From the NCBI GenBank assembly GCA_024742875.1, contig JANSXP010000040.1, forward strand, positions 1-64,000: 64,000 nt of DNA, read 5' to 3'. The notes beneath the pieces were generated by a model, which did not search any database, had not been told where the DNA came from, and saw nothing but the letters and a program-made list of their open reading frames with translations. Positions 23,438 through 34,000 of the stretch are shown here, piece by piece. The position numbers and the translations under genes were made by a program. The stretch comes from Planctomycetaceae bacterium (GTDB lineage: Bacteria; Planctomycetota; Planctomycetia; Planctomycetales; Planctomycetaceae). The stretch's first letter is position 1. Each line of letters begins with the position of its first letter.

Positions 23438-24766
23438 ATGACGGACAAATCTCGCAGGATCAAGCCGCAGACACTTCGCGGATTTCGTGACTTTCTCCCC
23501 GATCAGATGATGGCTCGTGAGCACCTGATCAACGTCGCCCGCCGGGTGTACCGCAGCTACGGATTCGCGCCCATCGACACCCCGGCGCTGGAATACGCGG
23601 AAGTGCTGCTGGGCAAGGGAGGCGATGAATCGGACAAGCAGGTGTTCCGTTTCACCGATCAGGGCGACCGCGACGTGGCCATGCGTTTTGACCTGACCGT
23701 GCCGCTGGCCCGCTACGCCGCGCAGCACATTCAGGAACTGGGCACACCGTTTCGACGATACCACATAGCGCCTGTGTGGCGGGGCGAACGACCGGCGCGA
23801 GGGCGTTTTCGCGAGTTCATGCAGTGCGACTTCGACACGATCGGCAGCAGCAGCAACAATGTGGACATCGAGACACTGCTGGTCATCAACGATCTGTTTG
23901 AGCAAATCGGCATCGAACGCTTCACCATTCGCGTGAACAACCGCAAAGTGCTCAACGGTCTGCTGGAAAAAATCGGCGTGCAGGATCAGGCTGTCGGCAT
24001 CCTCCGAGCGCTGGACAAACTTGACAAAATCGGTCGCGAAAAAGTGATCGAAGAAATGGTCGACAAAGCCGATGTCTCGGCTGAGCAGGCGGGCCGCGTG
24101 CTGGACATGGCAGAACTGACGGGCACTCCGGAAGACATTCTGGCTTCGCTGAGCGGAATGCTGGACGGCAGTGAAACGGGGGCGGAAGGCCTGGACAATC
24201 TGCGGGATCTGTTTGTCACAGTGCGAGCCTGCGGTCTGCCGCAGGGACGCGTCAAACTGGATGTCGCCATCGCTCGCGGTCTGGACTACTACACGGGCAC
24301 TATCTACGAAACGCTGCTGGATGACCTGCCGGGAATCGGCAGCGTGTGTTCGGGCGGTCGTTATGACAACCTGGCGGAATTGTTCACCTCGCAGCAACTG
24401 CCCGGAGTGGGCGCCAGTCTGGGACTGGATCGCATGCTGGCCGCGATGGAAGAACTGGGTATGACGCAGTCGGCCTCCACACCGGCGCCCGTGCTGATGA
24501 CGATGTTTGATGAATCGCACCGTGGTGACTACGTCGCCATGGCCCGTAACCTGCGGGCCGCCGGCATTGGCGTGGAAGTCTTTCCGGAGGCGAAGGCCAT
24601 CGGCAAGCAGATGAAGTACGCCAATAAGAAGGGCTTTCAGGTGGCCGTGATTGCCGGAGCCGACGAGTTTGCCTCCGGCACGTGGCAGATCAAGGGCCTG
24701 CAGGAGAGTTCGCAGCAGCAGGTCGCAACGAACGAAGTGGCCGACGCCATCTTGAACATCATCTAA
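23438..24766 (+). CDS. hisS: Histidyl-tRNA synthetase
   Basis: 442 residues from the ATG at 23438; upstream open frame is not conserved. Class II motifs are clear: the N-terminal LRGFRDFLPDQ, motif 2 YHIAPVWRGERPARGRFREFMQCDFD and the histidine-specific GLDYYTGTIYE, then motif 3 GASLGLDRM. The C-terminal anticodon-binding domain starts near 340 (PVLMTMFDESHRGDYVAMARNLR). It charges tRNA-His in the cytoplasm. Length and motif order are normal for bacterial HisRS. Confidence 0.96.
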   Translation: MTDKSRRIKPQTLRGFRDFLPDQMMAREHLINVARRVYRSYGFAPIDTPALEYAEVLLGKGGDESDKQVFRFTDQGDRDVAMRFDLTVPLARYAAQHIQELGTPFRRYHIAPVWRGERPARGRFREFMQCDFDTIGSSSNNVDIETLLVINDLFEQIGIERFTIRVNNRKVLNGLLEKIGVQDQAVGILRALDKLDKIGREKVIEEMVDKADVSAEQAGRVLDMAELTGTPEDILASLSGMLDGSETGAEGLDNLRDLFVTVRACGLPQGRVKLDVAIARGLDYYTGTIYETLLDDLPGIGSVCSGGRYDNLAELFTSQQLPGVGASLGLDRMLAAMEELGMTQSASTPAPVLMTMFDESHRGDYVAMARNLRAAGIGVEVFPEAKAIGKQMKYANKKGFQVAVIAGADEFASGTWQIKGLQESSQQQVATNEVADAILNII

Positions 24767-24804
24767 TCCCAACAGACACGTTTTGTGGAAGCAGGTCGTT
24801 TACG

Positions 24805-26187
24805 ATGAAAAAACTCGCGCTGCACTGGCAGATTCTGATCGGGATGGCCCTGGGGCTCATCGTCGGCTTCATCTTCCGTCAAATGGATGCAGCGTGGTTC
24901 GTGGCGGACTGGGTCAAACCCTTCGGCACGATTTTCATCAATTCGCTGAAGCTGATTGCCGTTCCCCTGATCATCTCATCGCTGATCAAGGGAGTGTCCG
25001 ACCTGAAAGACATTTCCCGGCTGTCGTCAATGGGCGGCCGCACCGTGGCGCTGTATGTGTTCACAACAGTGGTGGCTGTGTCTGTGGGGCTGCTGGTGGT
25101 GAACGTTGTGGGCCCGGGCACCAGCGTGTCTCAGGAAACCCGTGACAGTCTGCTCAAAGACTATCAGGGGAAAGCGGGCGAGAAGATTGCGGCCGCTGAA
25201 GATCAGAAGAACGCCGGCCCCCTGCAGCCACTGGTGGATGTGGTGCCGGACAACATCTTTCGGGCGGCCACCAGCAATGGCGACATGCTCAAGGTCATTT
25301 TCTTTGTCGTGTTCTTCGGCATCGGTTTGATTCTGGTGCCGGAAGAAAAGGCTCGCCCCGTCAAGGAGTTTTTTGATGGGCTGAACGAAGTCATTCTCAA
25401 ACTCATTGACCTGATTATGCTGGCCGCGCCATACGGCGTGTTCGCCCTGCTGGCTGCACTGGTTGTGGAATCTCCCAATCGGGAGCTGCTGGTCGCTTTG
25501 TTCAAATACAGCATGTGTGTGGTGGCCGGGCTGGCGTTCATGGTGTTCGGTTTTTATCCGCTGATGGTGCGCACGTTCACCGGACGAAAGTACGCCGACT
25601 TTCTGCAGGGCATTTCTCCCGCCCAGCTGCTGGCATTTTCAACCAGTTCCAGCGCGGCCACGCTGCCGGTCACCATGGAACGTGTGGAAGAGCACCTGGG
25701 CGTCGAACGTGAGGTCAGCAGTTTCGTCCTGCCGATTGGAGCCACCGTCAACATGGACGGAACCAGTCTCTATCAGGCGGTCGCGGCCGTGTTCATTGCG
25801 CAAACATACGGCCTGAATTTGGGGCTGGAAGAACAAATCACAATTGTGGTCACGGCCACGCTGGCCTCGATCGGTTCAGCCGCTGTGCCGGGCGCCGGCA
25901 TGGTGATGCTGGTCATCGTTCTGGGAGCGATCAAAGTGCCCGAAGAGGGACTGGCCCTGATTTTTGCCGTCGACCGTCTGCTCGACATGTGCCGCACGAC
26001 CGTCAACGTGACGGGCGATGCAACTGTGGCCATGCTGGTTGCAAAAAGCGTGGACAAACTGGGCGAACCACACGTCAAAAACTGGGACGACAACTATCCG
26101 CCCGGCGAACGGGATGGCGCTTTTGCGGACGGCGAAACCGCTGTGGACGCTGTGGACGCGGTGGGCACGGAAGACCCCAATGCATAG
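24805..26187 (+). CDS. Dicarboxylate/amino acid:cation symporter (DAACS family)
   Basis: 460 residues from the ATG at 24805. The family signatures are present: the serine-rich hairpin AFSTSSSAATLPVTM, the substrate/ion loop GATVNMDGTSLYQ and MCRTTVNVTGDA in the last core helix, within about eight transmembrane segments. Members move glutamate, aspartate or C4-dicarboxylates with Na+ or H+. Near residue 130 it carries an extra soluble insertion of about 45 residues (KDYQGKAGEKIAAAEDQKNA), probably periplasmic. The acidic tail contains short VDAVDA repeats. Confidence 0.92.
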   Translation: MKKLALHWQILIGMALGLIVGFIFRQMDAAWFVADWVKPFGTIFINSLKLIAVPLIISSLIKGVSDLKDISRLSSMGGRTVALYVFTTVVAVSVGLLVVNVVGPGTSVSQETRDSLLKDYQGKAGEKIAAAEDQKNAGPLQPLVDVVPDNIFRAATSNGDMLKVIFFVVFFGIGLILVPEEKARPVKEFFDGLNEVILKLIDLIMLAAPYGVFALLAALVVESPNRELLVALFKYSMCVVAGLAFMVFGFYPLMVRTFTGRKYADFLQGISPAQLLAFSTSSSAATLPVTMERVEEHLGVEREVSSFVLPIGATVNMDGTSLYQAVAAVFIAQTYGLNLGLEEQITIVVTATLASIGSAAVPGAGMVMLVIVLGAIKVPEEGLALIFAVDRLLDMCRTTVNVTGDATVAMLVAKSVDKLGEPHVKNWDDNYPPGERDGAFADGETAVDAVDAVGTEDPNA

Positions 26188-26749
26188 GTCGTGTTCGGGA
26201 GTGTGAGCTCTTGAAGCGGCAGACGCGGCAGACGCGGCAGACGCGGCAGACGCGGCATAAGCGGGCAAAGCTCCGCCAGCACAGCGCACCGCCGACTGAG
26301 GTCACTGCTGGCACAGGTCTCTGCTTGCTTAGCCCTCGTCGGCATTGCCAAACCCACTTTGTCCCGGCCCCCATCCACGGTGCCGGCGGGTCAGCCCTGG
26401 CCCGCGGAGGTCGCGGGTCTTGCCAGCATTTTGGGGGCTTCTGCCGCTGACCGGCGGAAACTGCAGGTGGACGTGCCCGGGGGGTAAATTCCGTTCTCCT
26501 GATGGCCCGCAGGCCGCAGAGGCCACTTGACCAAAATCTGGATTTTCTCGTAGAACTCAGGCGATCGAAGCCCGGCGTTTTCTGTGGCTCAGCAATCTCT
26601 GCTGAACTGTCTCAATCAGAAAGCCCGCTCGACCGGTCTGGCACTGGACTGGTGGTTTCGGTGCCCACCACTGTGCCCTCTCTCTTTTGTCCAAGTCCCC
26701 GGCATTCTCAGCGGAAGGTCCTCTTCCACAGCGGGGCGGGAGTCAAATC
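26188..26749. other. Intergenic region with GC-rich tandem repeat
   Basis: About 560 bases without a supported gene. It begins with a 9-bp tandem repeat (26216-26258) and continues with GC-rich sequence whose open frames show no family resemblance. A promoter for the parvulin gene is expected near the right end. Confidence 0.45.
26216..26258. repeat. Tandem 9-bp repeat (GCGGCAGAC)
   Basis: Four exact copies of GCGGCAGAC followed by a partial fifth. Such short arrays change copy number by slippage. It lies just after the symporter gene, whose own end contains related GTGGACGCx repeats. Confidence 0.8.
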
Positions 26750-27799
26750 ATGGAAGAATTCTCAAAGCCTCCAACCGACGCTCAGCGCAACCGCAGCACG
26801 ATTTTTGTCAGTGGAACGGTCGTCGCCATTCTGGCGGCCGCCATTGGCGCTCAAATGTGGCGGGCGACCAACTCCAAAGCTGCCGAGCAGTACAGCGGAA
26901 ACAGCAAGACACAGATCTCCGCCGATCTGCTGTCGGAACCGGTGGGCCGCGTCAATGGCCAGCCGATTACCTACGAAGAACTGGCGGCCGAGTGCATCGA
27001 ACGCTATGGGGCCGAAGTCCTCGACAGCGTCATCAATCGTCGCGTCATCCAGCAGGCCTGTGCCAAAGTGGGCGTGCAGGTGTCTGACGCTGAAGTGAAC
27101 AATGAAGTCACCCGCATCTCCAAAAAGTTTGGCCTTCCCGTTAACCAATGGGAAAAAATGCTGCAGGCCGAACGCGGTCTGACGCCGCTGCAATATCGAC
27201 GCGACGTTATCTGGCCCATGCTGGCGTTGAAGAAACTGGCCGGTGCGTCATTCCAGCCAACGCGTGAACAGATGCAGAAAGCCTACGTTGACAACTATGG
27301 TCCACGTGTGAAGGCCCGCATGATTGTCCTGGACAATCCGCGTCGTGCACAGCAGATCTGGGAGCAGTTGAAACGAAACCCGGACGAGTTTGAAAACTTC
27401 GCGCGTGACTATTCGGTGGAGCCTAACAGCCGCGCACTGGGCGGTGCTATTCCGCCGATTCGTCAGCACTCGGGCGCCCACGAGAACATCCGTCGCGCGG
27501 CCTACAAGCTGAAGACCCCCGGTGAAATCTCGGGCATTCTGGAAGTCGGCGTTCGCAGCTACGCCATTTTGCAGTACGAAGGCCGCACCGAGCCCATCGA
27601 ACACGATGCCAAGGACGTGCAGGCTCAGCTGTACGAAGACCTGAAAGAACGTGAACTGCAGGAGACGATCGCCAAGACCTTCGACAAGCTGCGAGAGCAG
27701 TCTCGCATCGACAACCTGCTCAACGGCGAATCCACGGCTCCGACTGCTGCCGGAGAAACGGGACTGCCAGGCGACATTCAGGAAGCGCTGGGACAGTAA
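26750..27799 (+). CDS. Parvulin-type peptidyl-prolyl isomerase, membrane-anchored
   Basis: 349 residues from the ATG at 26750 with GGGAG nine bases upstream. An N-terminal anchor (TIFVSGTVVAILAAAIGA) at about 18-35 is followed by a SurA/PrsA-like chaperone region with a SurA_N-type segment (GRVNGQPITYEELAAECIERYG, VINRRVIQQACAKVGVQVSDAEV). The PPIase domain near 200-290 (FARDYSVEPNSRALGGAIPPI, then GEISGILEVGVRSYAILQYEG) is parvulin-like. It should assist folding of exported proteins in the periplasm. A bidirectional terminator follows. Confidence 0.85.
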   Translation: MEEFSKPPTDAQRNRSTIFVSGTVVAILAAAIGAQMWRATNSKAAEQYSGNSKTQISADLLSEPVGRVNGQPITYEELAAECIERYGAEVLDSVINRRVIQQACAKVGVQVSDAEVNNEVTRISKKFGLPVNQWEKMLQAERGLTPLQYRRDVIWPMLALKKLAGASFQPTREQMQKAYVDNYGPRVKARMIVLDNPRRAQQIWEQLKRNPDEFENFARDYSVEPNSRALGGAIPPIRQHSGAHENIRRAAYKLKTPGEISGILEVGVRSYAILQYEGRTEPIEHDAKDVQAQLYEDLKERELQETIAKTFDKLREQSRIDNLLNGESTAPTAAGETGLPGDIQEALGQ

Positions 27800-27830
27800 A
27801 CCAGACAGTCCGGCTTCCGCTGTCAGATAA

Positions 27831-27864
27831 AAAAGGCCGCCCCGTTTTTATGGGACGGCCTTTT
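27831..27864. terminator. Bidirectional intrinsic terminator
   Basis: AAAAGGCCGCCCC pairs with GGGACGGCCTTTT around an AT-rich loop (one mismatch), giving T tracts on both strands. It separates two convergent genes. Confidence 0.85.
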
Positions 27865-27953
27865 CTGTGCGCATCGTTTGTGGAATCGTTCGAGTGATCC
27901 TGAGGGATCACTGCAGGCGGCATTTGCCAGAGGAGTTGTGTCTGGCGGTCGGC

Positions 27954-28610
27954 TTAGAGCTCTTTAATGCGAATGTTTTTCCAGGCAACATCATAGGGGC
28001 CGGTTCCCTTTTTGATGCCGTGCACCTGCAGGCCGATGTGGCCCTTGGGGTGGCTTTTGTAGATTGCGTCATGAGTCAGATCTTCGACCATCTCGCCGTT
28101 GATCCACGTTTGAATGCGAGGGCCTTTGGCCACGATGCGGTACTTGTTCCACTCGCCGTTTTTGATGTGACTGTGAGCGTGCCCTTTGTCTTTTGGTTTT
28201 TCAGACAGCCAGCCCAGGCCGGTGGCTTCGCCGTAAACGTAGCCGGACTGACCGGGACTGGATTCGATTTCCACCTGGGGGCCGAAGAAACGTCCGACCG
28301 GCTTACCGTCAGCTTCCGTCTTTTCGCGTGAGCGAATCTGTACGCCGGAATTCAGCTTGTCATGAACTTTGACTTCAAACTCCAGCTCGAAGTCACCGTA
28401 CTGTTTTTCGGACGCCAGAAATGTGTTCTGGCTGCCTTCGACCGTCGTGCCGTGGATGGTGCCATCGACCACTTCATAGGTCGCCTTGCCCAGAGCTGCC
28501 TTTGACCAGCCGTTGAGGGTCTTGCCGTCAAACAAGCTGACCCACTCGCCGGCCGAAACGGCGGGCGCAGTAACCAGAATAATGGCGATGAGTGAAACAG
28601 AACGTCGCAT
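27954..28610 (-). CDS. DUF1080 secreted protein (3-keto-disaccharide hydrolase family)
   Basis: 218 residues from the ATG at 28610. The signal peptide MRRSVSLIAIILVTAPAVSA is followed by the DUF1080 start GEWVSLFDGKTLNGW and the characteristic YGDFELEFEVKV, NSGVQIRS, PQVEIESSP and HIGLQVHG segments of a jelly-roll concanavalin-like fold. The family is greatly expanded in planctomycetes and includes 3-keto-glycoside hydrolases, so a periplasmic role in carbohydrate turnover is likely. An earlier in-frame Met at 28700 was rejected because it would precede the signal peptide by 30 residues. Confidence 0.88.
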   Translation of the reverse strand: MRRSVSLIAIILVTAPAVSAGEWVSLFDGKTLNGWSKAALGKATYEVVDGTIHGTTVEGSQNTFLASEKQYGDFELEFEVKVHDKLNSGVQIRSREKTEADGKPVGRFFGPQVEIESSPGQSGYVYGEATGLGWLSEKPKDKGHAHSHIKNGEWNKYRIVAKGPRIQTWINGEMVEDLTHDAIYKSHPKGHIGLQVHGIKKGTGPYDVAWKNIRIKEL

Positions 28611-28819
28611 GTCTTGATCTTTCGTGGAAGTGCACAGGCGCTGGCGGACGGTCCCCAGCGGCGGGGCTGTCAGCATGGCGATGCGTGCCCCGAAATTCAA
28701 ATGCGACAGCCCGAATTGTGACGGTCGGATCTGCGACAGGCAGATGGCCGTGCGACTATCGCCGGGCGTGCACCGCCCAACCGTCGATCTGTTGAAGCGA
28801 TTGCTGGGTCAGCGGGCGA

Positions 28820-30508
28820 CTATTTCTTTTTGTTGGCTTTTGCCCACGCGTCTTTCAATGTGACAATCCGGTTGAAGACCAGCGCATCGGGCTGGCTGGA
28901 CTGCTCCACAATGAAGTAACCCAGCCGCTCGAACTGACAGCGGTAGCCGGATTCACTGCCCGCCAGGGCCTGCTCCAGCTTTCCGGTCACCGTTTTTCGC
29001 GAATCGGGGTTCAGATTGCTCTTCCAGTCGAGCGATTCGTCCTCGACGTCGTCCACGTCTTCTTTGGTGAACAGCGGATCGTACAGATGTACGGTGGCGT
29101 CCACCGCGGTGTCCACGCTCACCCAGTGCATAGTGGCTTTGACCTTGCGCCCGTCCGGCGCATCGCCGCCTTTGGTTTCCGGATCGTATGTGCACAGGAT
29201 TTCTGTGATATTTCCGTCATCGTCTTTCACGACGTCAGTGCACGTGATGAAGTAGGCCCACCGCAGTCGCACTTCCCGACCAATCCCAAGGCGGAAGAAC
29301 TTGCGGGGAGGATTCTCCATGAAGTCGTCGCGTTCGATGTACAGCTCCCGCCCAAACGTCACTTTGCGAGAGCCGGCCGATTCGTCTTCCGGATTGTTGA
29401 CCGCATCCAGTTCCTCAGTCTGTCCTTCCGGATAGTTGGTGATGGTGACTTTGATGGGATTGAGGACCGCCATCCGCCGATCGGCAGATTTGTTGAGCTC
29501 GTCACGGATTTCGTTCTCCAGCAGCACCAGATCCGCCATCGCGTTGTGCTTGGTGACGCCCACCTTTGTACAAAGGCTGCGGATGGAGGCCGGCGTGTAT
29601 CCCCGACGTCGCAGTCCGGACAGTGTGGGCATTCGAGGGTCGTCCCAGCCGTCCACGTGACCTTCGTTGACCAGGAGCAGCAAACGCCGCTTGCTCATCA
29701 TGGTGTAGGTCAGATTCAGACGGTTGAATTCAATCTGCTGCGGATGGTGAATGCCCAGCGTGTCGCAGTACCAGTCGTACAGCGGGCGTCGGTTTTCGAA
29801 TTCCAGCGTGCAGATGCTGTGGGTGATGCCTTCAATAGAGTCGGACTGTCCGTGGGTGAAATCGTATGTGGGATAGATGCACCACTGATCGCCCGTGCGG
29901 TGATGCTCGACCTTGCGGATGCGATACATGATCGGATCCCGCAACAGCATGACCTGGTGTCCCATGTCAATTTTCGCCCGCAGGACGTGATCGCCCTCAT
30001 CGAACTCTCCGGCTCGCATCCGACGAAACAGATCGAGGTTTTCCTCCACCGACCGGGAACGATAGGGGCTGTCTGTGCCCGGCTCGGACGGCGTGCCGCG
30101 ACCGGAACGGATTTCCTCCAGCGGCAGGCTGCAGACGTACGCATTTCCGTCAGTGATCAGCTGTTCGGCCCACTGGTACAGCTGCTCGAAATAATCGGAT
30201 GCAAAGAACAGTCGGTCTTCCCAGTCAAATCCCAGCCAGCGGATGTCGGCTTTGATGGACTCGACGTACTCCACCTCCTCTTTTTCCGGGTTGGTGTCAT
30301 CAAACCGCAGGTTGCACTTGCCGCCGTATTCTTCGGCGATGCCGAAATTCAGGCAGATCGCCTTGGCATGACCGATGTGCAGATAGCCGTTTGGCTCGGG
30401 TGGAAAACGCGTGTGCACGACGCCCCCCCATTTGCCGGAGTCGTTGTCTCCGTCGATGATCTGGCGAACGAAATCCTTGTGGACGGACGGACTGTCTGAG
30501 TCGGACAT
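28820..30508 (-). CDS. glnS: Glutaminyl-tRNA synthetase
   Basis: 562 residues from the ATG at 30508. Class I signatures are [10 protein letters not shown] (HIGH) near residue 43 and TMMSKRRLL (KMSKS equivalent) near 270. GlnRS-specific sequences include [11 protein letters not shown], the [11 protein letters not shown] loop and [17 protein letters not shown]. The C-terminal beta-barrel anticodon domain runs from about 340 ([14 protein letters not shown]) to the end. It charges tRNA-Gln directly, so this organism need not rely on the amidotransferase route. Confidence 0.96.
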   Translation of the reverse strand: MSDSDSPSVHKDFVRQIIDGDNDSGKWGGVVHTRFPPEPNGYLHIGHAKAICLNFGIAEEYGGKCNLRFDDTNPEKEEVEYVESIKADIRWLGFDWEDRLFFASDYFEQLYQWAEQLITDGNAYVCSLPLEEIRSGRGTPSEPGTDSPYRSRSVEENLDLFRRMRAGEFDEGDHVLRAKIDMGHQVMLLRDPIMYRIRKVEHHRTGDQWCIYPTYDFTHGQSDSIEGITHSICTLEFENRRPLYDWYCDTLGIHHPQQIEFNRLNLTYTMMSKRRLLLLVNEGHVDGWDDPRMPTLSGLRRRGYTPASIRSLCTKVGVTKHNAMADLVLLENEIRDELNKSADRRMAVLNPIKVTITNYPEGQTEELDAVNNPEDESAGSRKVTFGRELYIERDDFMENPPRKFFRLGIGREVRLRWAYFITCTDVVKDDDGNITEILCTYDPETKGGDAPDGRKVKATMHWVSVDTAVDATVHLYDPLFTKEDVDDVEDESLDWKSNLNPDSRKTVTGKLEQALAGSESGYRCQFERLGYFIVEQSSQPDALVFNRIVTLKDAWAKANKKK

Positions 30509-31015
30509 TCTAAGAAACCCTGAACGTTCTTGGAGGCGAGCGATCTCGTATCTGGCTCGAACCGCTGGCACGGAAATCTATCTGTTCCGGACACCTTCCG
30601 CCATGAATGGGATTCGAGGAAATCGATAACTTCAGGCAGATGAATGGTTTAGCGGAATCCGAGCCACGCGATGGGGCGTGAGAGACGGACTTAAGGGAAT
30701 CTCGTCGAAGCCGTCCTGTTTCCAGGCGGAAGAATCGTGAGAGGGCTCACGACCGGCAGAAAACTCACAGCCGTCTCCGTCGTAACATTCATGCTGTGCT
30801 GCATTTGTGGAAAAGAATGCTTATCTGACCAGAAGGACCGCACGCCGGTTCAGTTTTGTTTCAAATTCGTTGTTATCAGCCTTAATCTGTTGGTTTTGTA
30901 GACAGTTAGTCGTCCGATATTTCCAGAGACCGCGCCCGAATTACGGGCTGAGGGCCCCTGCGCCCTGACGACAATATTGCTGGTTCATCAAAACTGCTCG
31001 CCGAGGCCGCCTTCA
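30509..31015. other. Intergenic region between glnS and the subtilase gene
   Basis: About 500 bases containing no supported gene. An AT-richer patch at about 30840-30900 (TTTGTTTCAAATTCGTTGTTATCAG region) is the likeliest promoter area for the rightward subtilase gene. Confidence 0.4.
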
Positions 31016-34000
31016 ATGACATCCCGCAAAGACATGTTCAAGTTTCTCCAGAACTGCTTCTCCGGAGGAAAGAGCTCTCGCCGATCCCGCGCACGCAAGT
31101 CAGCGCCCATTGGCAACCCGGAAGTTATGGAAGAACGTCGGATGCTGACGGTGGACCTGCAGGATGCTCTGTGGAACGCCAGCCTGCTGAACTCGGTGGA
31201 GCCCACCACACGTGTGGAGTCCTACCTGGTGAATTTCGATTCCCAGCAGGATATTGCCGCTTTGCAGCAGGCGACCGGAGTCGATGTGATTCGCGGTTCG
31301 CAGTTCATCGAAAATGCCTACACGTTTGAATTCGAAACACCCGTGTCCATTCAGCAGGCGGCTGATTTGTTTGGAGGGCTGCAGGGCTTCGACTACGTCC
31401 ATCCCAATGTTCCCACGCTTTACCAGGCACGGGCGGTTCCCAACGATCCGCTGTATGACACACAGTGGCATCTGAACAACACCGGGCAGGCGGGCGGCAC
31501 GGCAGGTGTGGACATCAATATTGAAGGTGTGTGGGACAACTACACGGGCGCTGGCGTCACCATTGGAATCGTGGATGACGGACTGGAAACCACGCACGAG
31601 GACATTGCCCCCAACGTCAACACGCTCATCGACTTTGACTGGAACGGTGATGATAACGATCCGTCACCAGAGGCCGGCGATTTCCACGGCACGGCTGTGG
31701 GTGGACTGGCGTCGGCTGCCGGCAACAACGGCATTGGTGTGAGTGGCTCGGCGTGGGACGCCGAACTGGTTGGTCTGCGTCTGATTGGTGGATTCAATAC
31801 AGACCAGGATCAGGCCGAGGCCCTGACGCATCAATCCAACATCATTGACATCTACAACAACAGCTGGGGCCCCGCGGACAACGGGACCATTGCCTTCATT
31901 GGTCCTCAGGCGCTGGCCGCTCTGGAGCAGGCTGCCACAACCGGACGCAATGGCCTGGGCAATATTCACACGTGGGCGGGTGGAAACGGTGGCGACCGGA
32001 CCAACGACAACGTGAACTACGACCCATACGCCAACTCCCGATTCACAATCGCCGTCGGGGCATCCACCAACCAGGGACAGCGGGCCGACTATAGTGACCC
32101 CGGAGCTTCGCTGGTCGTTGTGTCTCCCTCAAATGGCGGCAGTGCCGGTCTGGTAACAACGGACATCACGGGAGCCGATGGCTACGATGCGAGCAACTAC
32201 GCGTCTGACTTTGGTGGGACATCGGGGGCGACCCCCATCGTTTCCGGTGTCATCGCTCTGATGCTGGAAGCCAATCCCAATCTCACCTACCGCGATGTGA
32301 CCGACATCCTGGCTCGTACGGCCTTCCAGATAGATCCGGGAAATGCAGACTGGGTGACAAACGGCGCTGGACTGACGGTCAACCATGAATACGGATTCGG
32401 GCAGATTGATGCGGGTGCCGCGGTGGCCGCTGCACTGACGCATTCTCCTCTGGCGCCCGAAGAGTCCTTCTCGACTGGTACCATCAACGTTGCTCAGGCC
32501 ATTCCTGACGGCAGCGGTTCCGTCAGTCGGACGGTTAACGTCAGCAGCGGCAACGCGATCGACTCTCTGGAGTATGTCGAAATCGTGGTCAACGCCACCC
32601 ATGGCGCCGTAGGACATCTGGAGATCGTGCTGACTTCACCGTCCGGCACGCGATCGATCCTGTCTGAGTCGCGTCTGGACCCCACCGACAATCTGAACAA
32701 TTTTGTATTCACCACCGTTCGCAACTGGGGTGAATCATCACAGGGCGACTGGACGCTGGAAGTCTTCGACCGTCAGAACGGCACGACCGGGCAGTTGAAT
32801 TCCTTTGAACTGCGATTTTACGGCACGCCCAATCAGTTCCTGACCGTCACCGAGTCGGGTGGTTCCACGCGTGTTTCTGACCTGGGCCAGATGGACTCCT
32901 TTGACGTCAGCCTGCCGGCGCAGCCCGATGGCGACGTGCTGCTGACGGTGACCACCACGGATTCCAGCGAAGTGACCGCCACGCCCACGCAGCTGAGATT
33001 CACGACGCTGAACTGGAATGTGCCGCAGACCGTGACGGTCAATGGTGTCACGGACCTCGTTCCCGATGGCAATCAGATTAGTGAAGTCGTCATCACTGAT
33101 GGAGCCGAGAGTATTCGGGTGTCTGTCACGTCGATTGACGATGACGGTACCGTCCCCGGGCCTCCCGTGTTTACAAGTCCAGACCAGCTGCCCGATACGA
33201 ATCGTCCGATTTTTGCCTGGAATCCCGGCATCAGGTCAGCGCGTTATGACCTGGAAGTCTTCAACCATCTGACGGGCGACCTTGTGCAGTCAGCGACCGG
33301 CATTGCGGCCAATTCGTTTGCCTTCACGTCGCCATTTCCTGATGGTCTGTACCGCGCCGTCCTCACGCCGTACAACTCTCTCGGCCAGGCCGGTATTCAA
33401 AGTGATCCGCTGATCTTCAACATCGGGGACCCCGTCATTCCCGGGCGTCCGGTGATCACAGCACCGTCCACCGGTGCTGTGCTGAATATCAACACACCGA
33501 CCATCGTCTGGGACGGAGTGGCGGGAGCCGTGGAATACGAACTGTACATCACCACCGGTGGTGCTGTTCGACGCTTCACTGTGCCTGGTGTGGACATTGG
33601 CAACGGACAATTTTCCTACCAGGTTCTGCAGCCACTGGCCGAAGGGATCACGTCTGTCTGGGTTCGAGGCCAGAACTTCTTTGGAGATGCCGGACCCTGG
33701 AGCGCTGTCGCTCGGTTTACAGTGGACGCTTTTGAAGCACCAACAACGCCCGTGTTTACCGCGCCGCTGCTGAGTGTCACGTCTAACGCGTTTCCGATCT
33801 TTGAGTGGACCCAGGGCGGAGACAGTGCCACCGCCTACCAGCTGTGGGTTGCCGAACTGCGTGACGGAACGGGCACGCCTCAGGTGCCGGCTGTCTACGA
33901 CCGCGTGATTCACCTGACGAATCACACCGAGCAGAACTATCAGCACTTCTCACCGCTAAGTGAGAAGAAGCACCGAGCCTGGGTTCGATCGTTTAATGCC

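Noticed and set aside
23426-24772. 448-residue open frame antisense to hisS
   Set aside because: Same reason; His/Gln-rich translation without motifs, while hisS is unmistakable.
26216-26258. Possible CRISPR array
   Set aside because: The 9-bp units are contiguous with no spacers and no cas genes are near.
29087-30499. 470-residue open frame antisense to glnS
   Set aside because: It mirrors a clear GlnRS with all motifs, in GC-rich DNA where antisense frames stay open by codon bias; its translation shows no family features.
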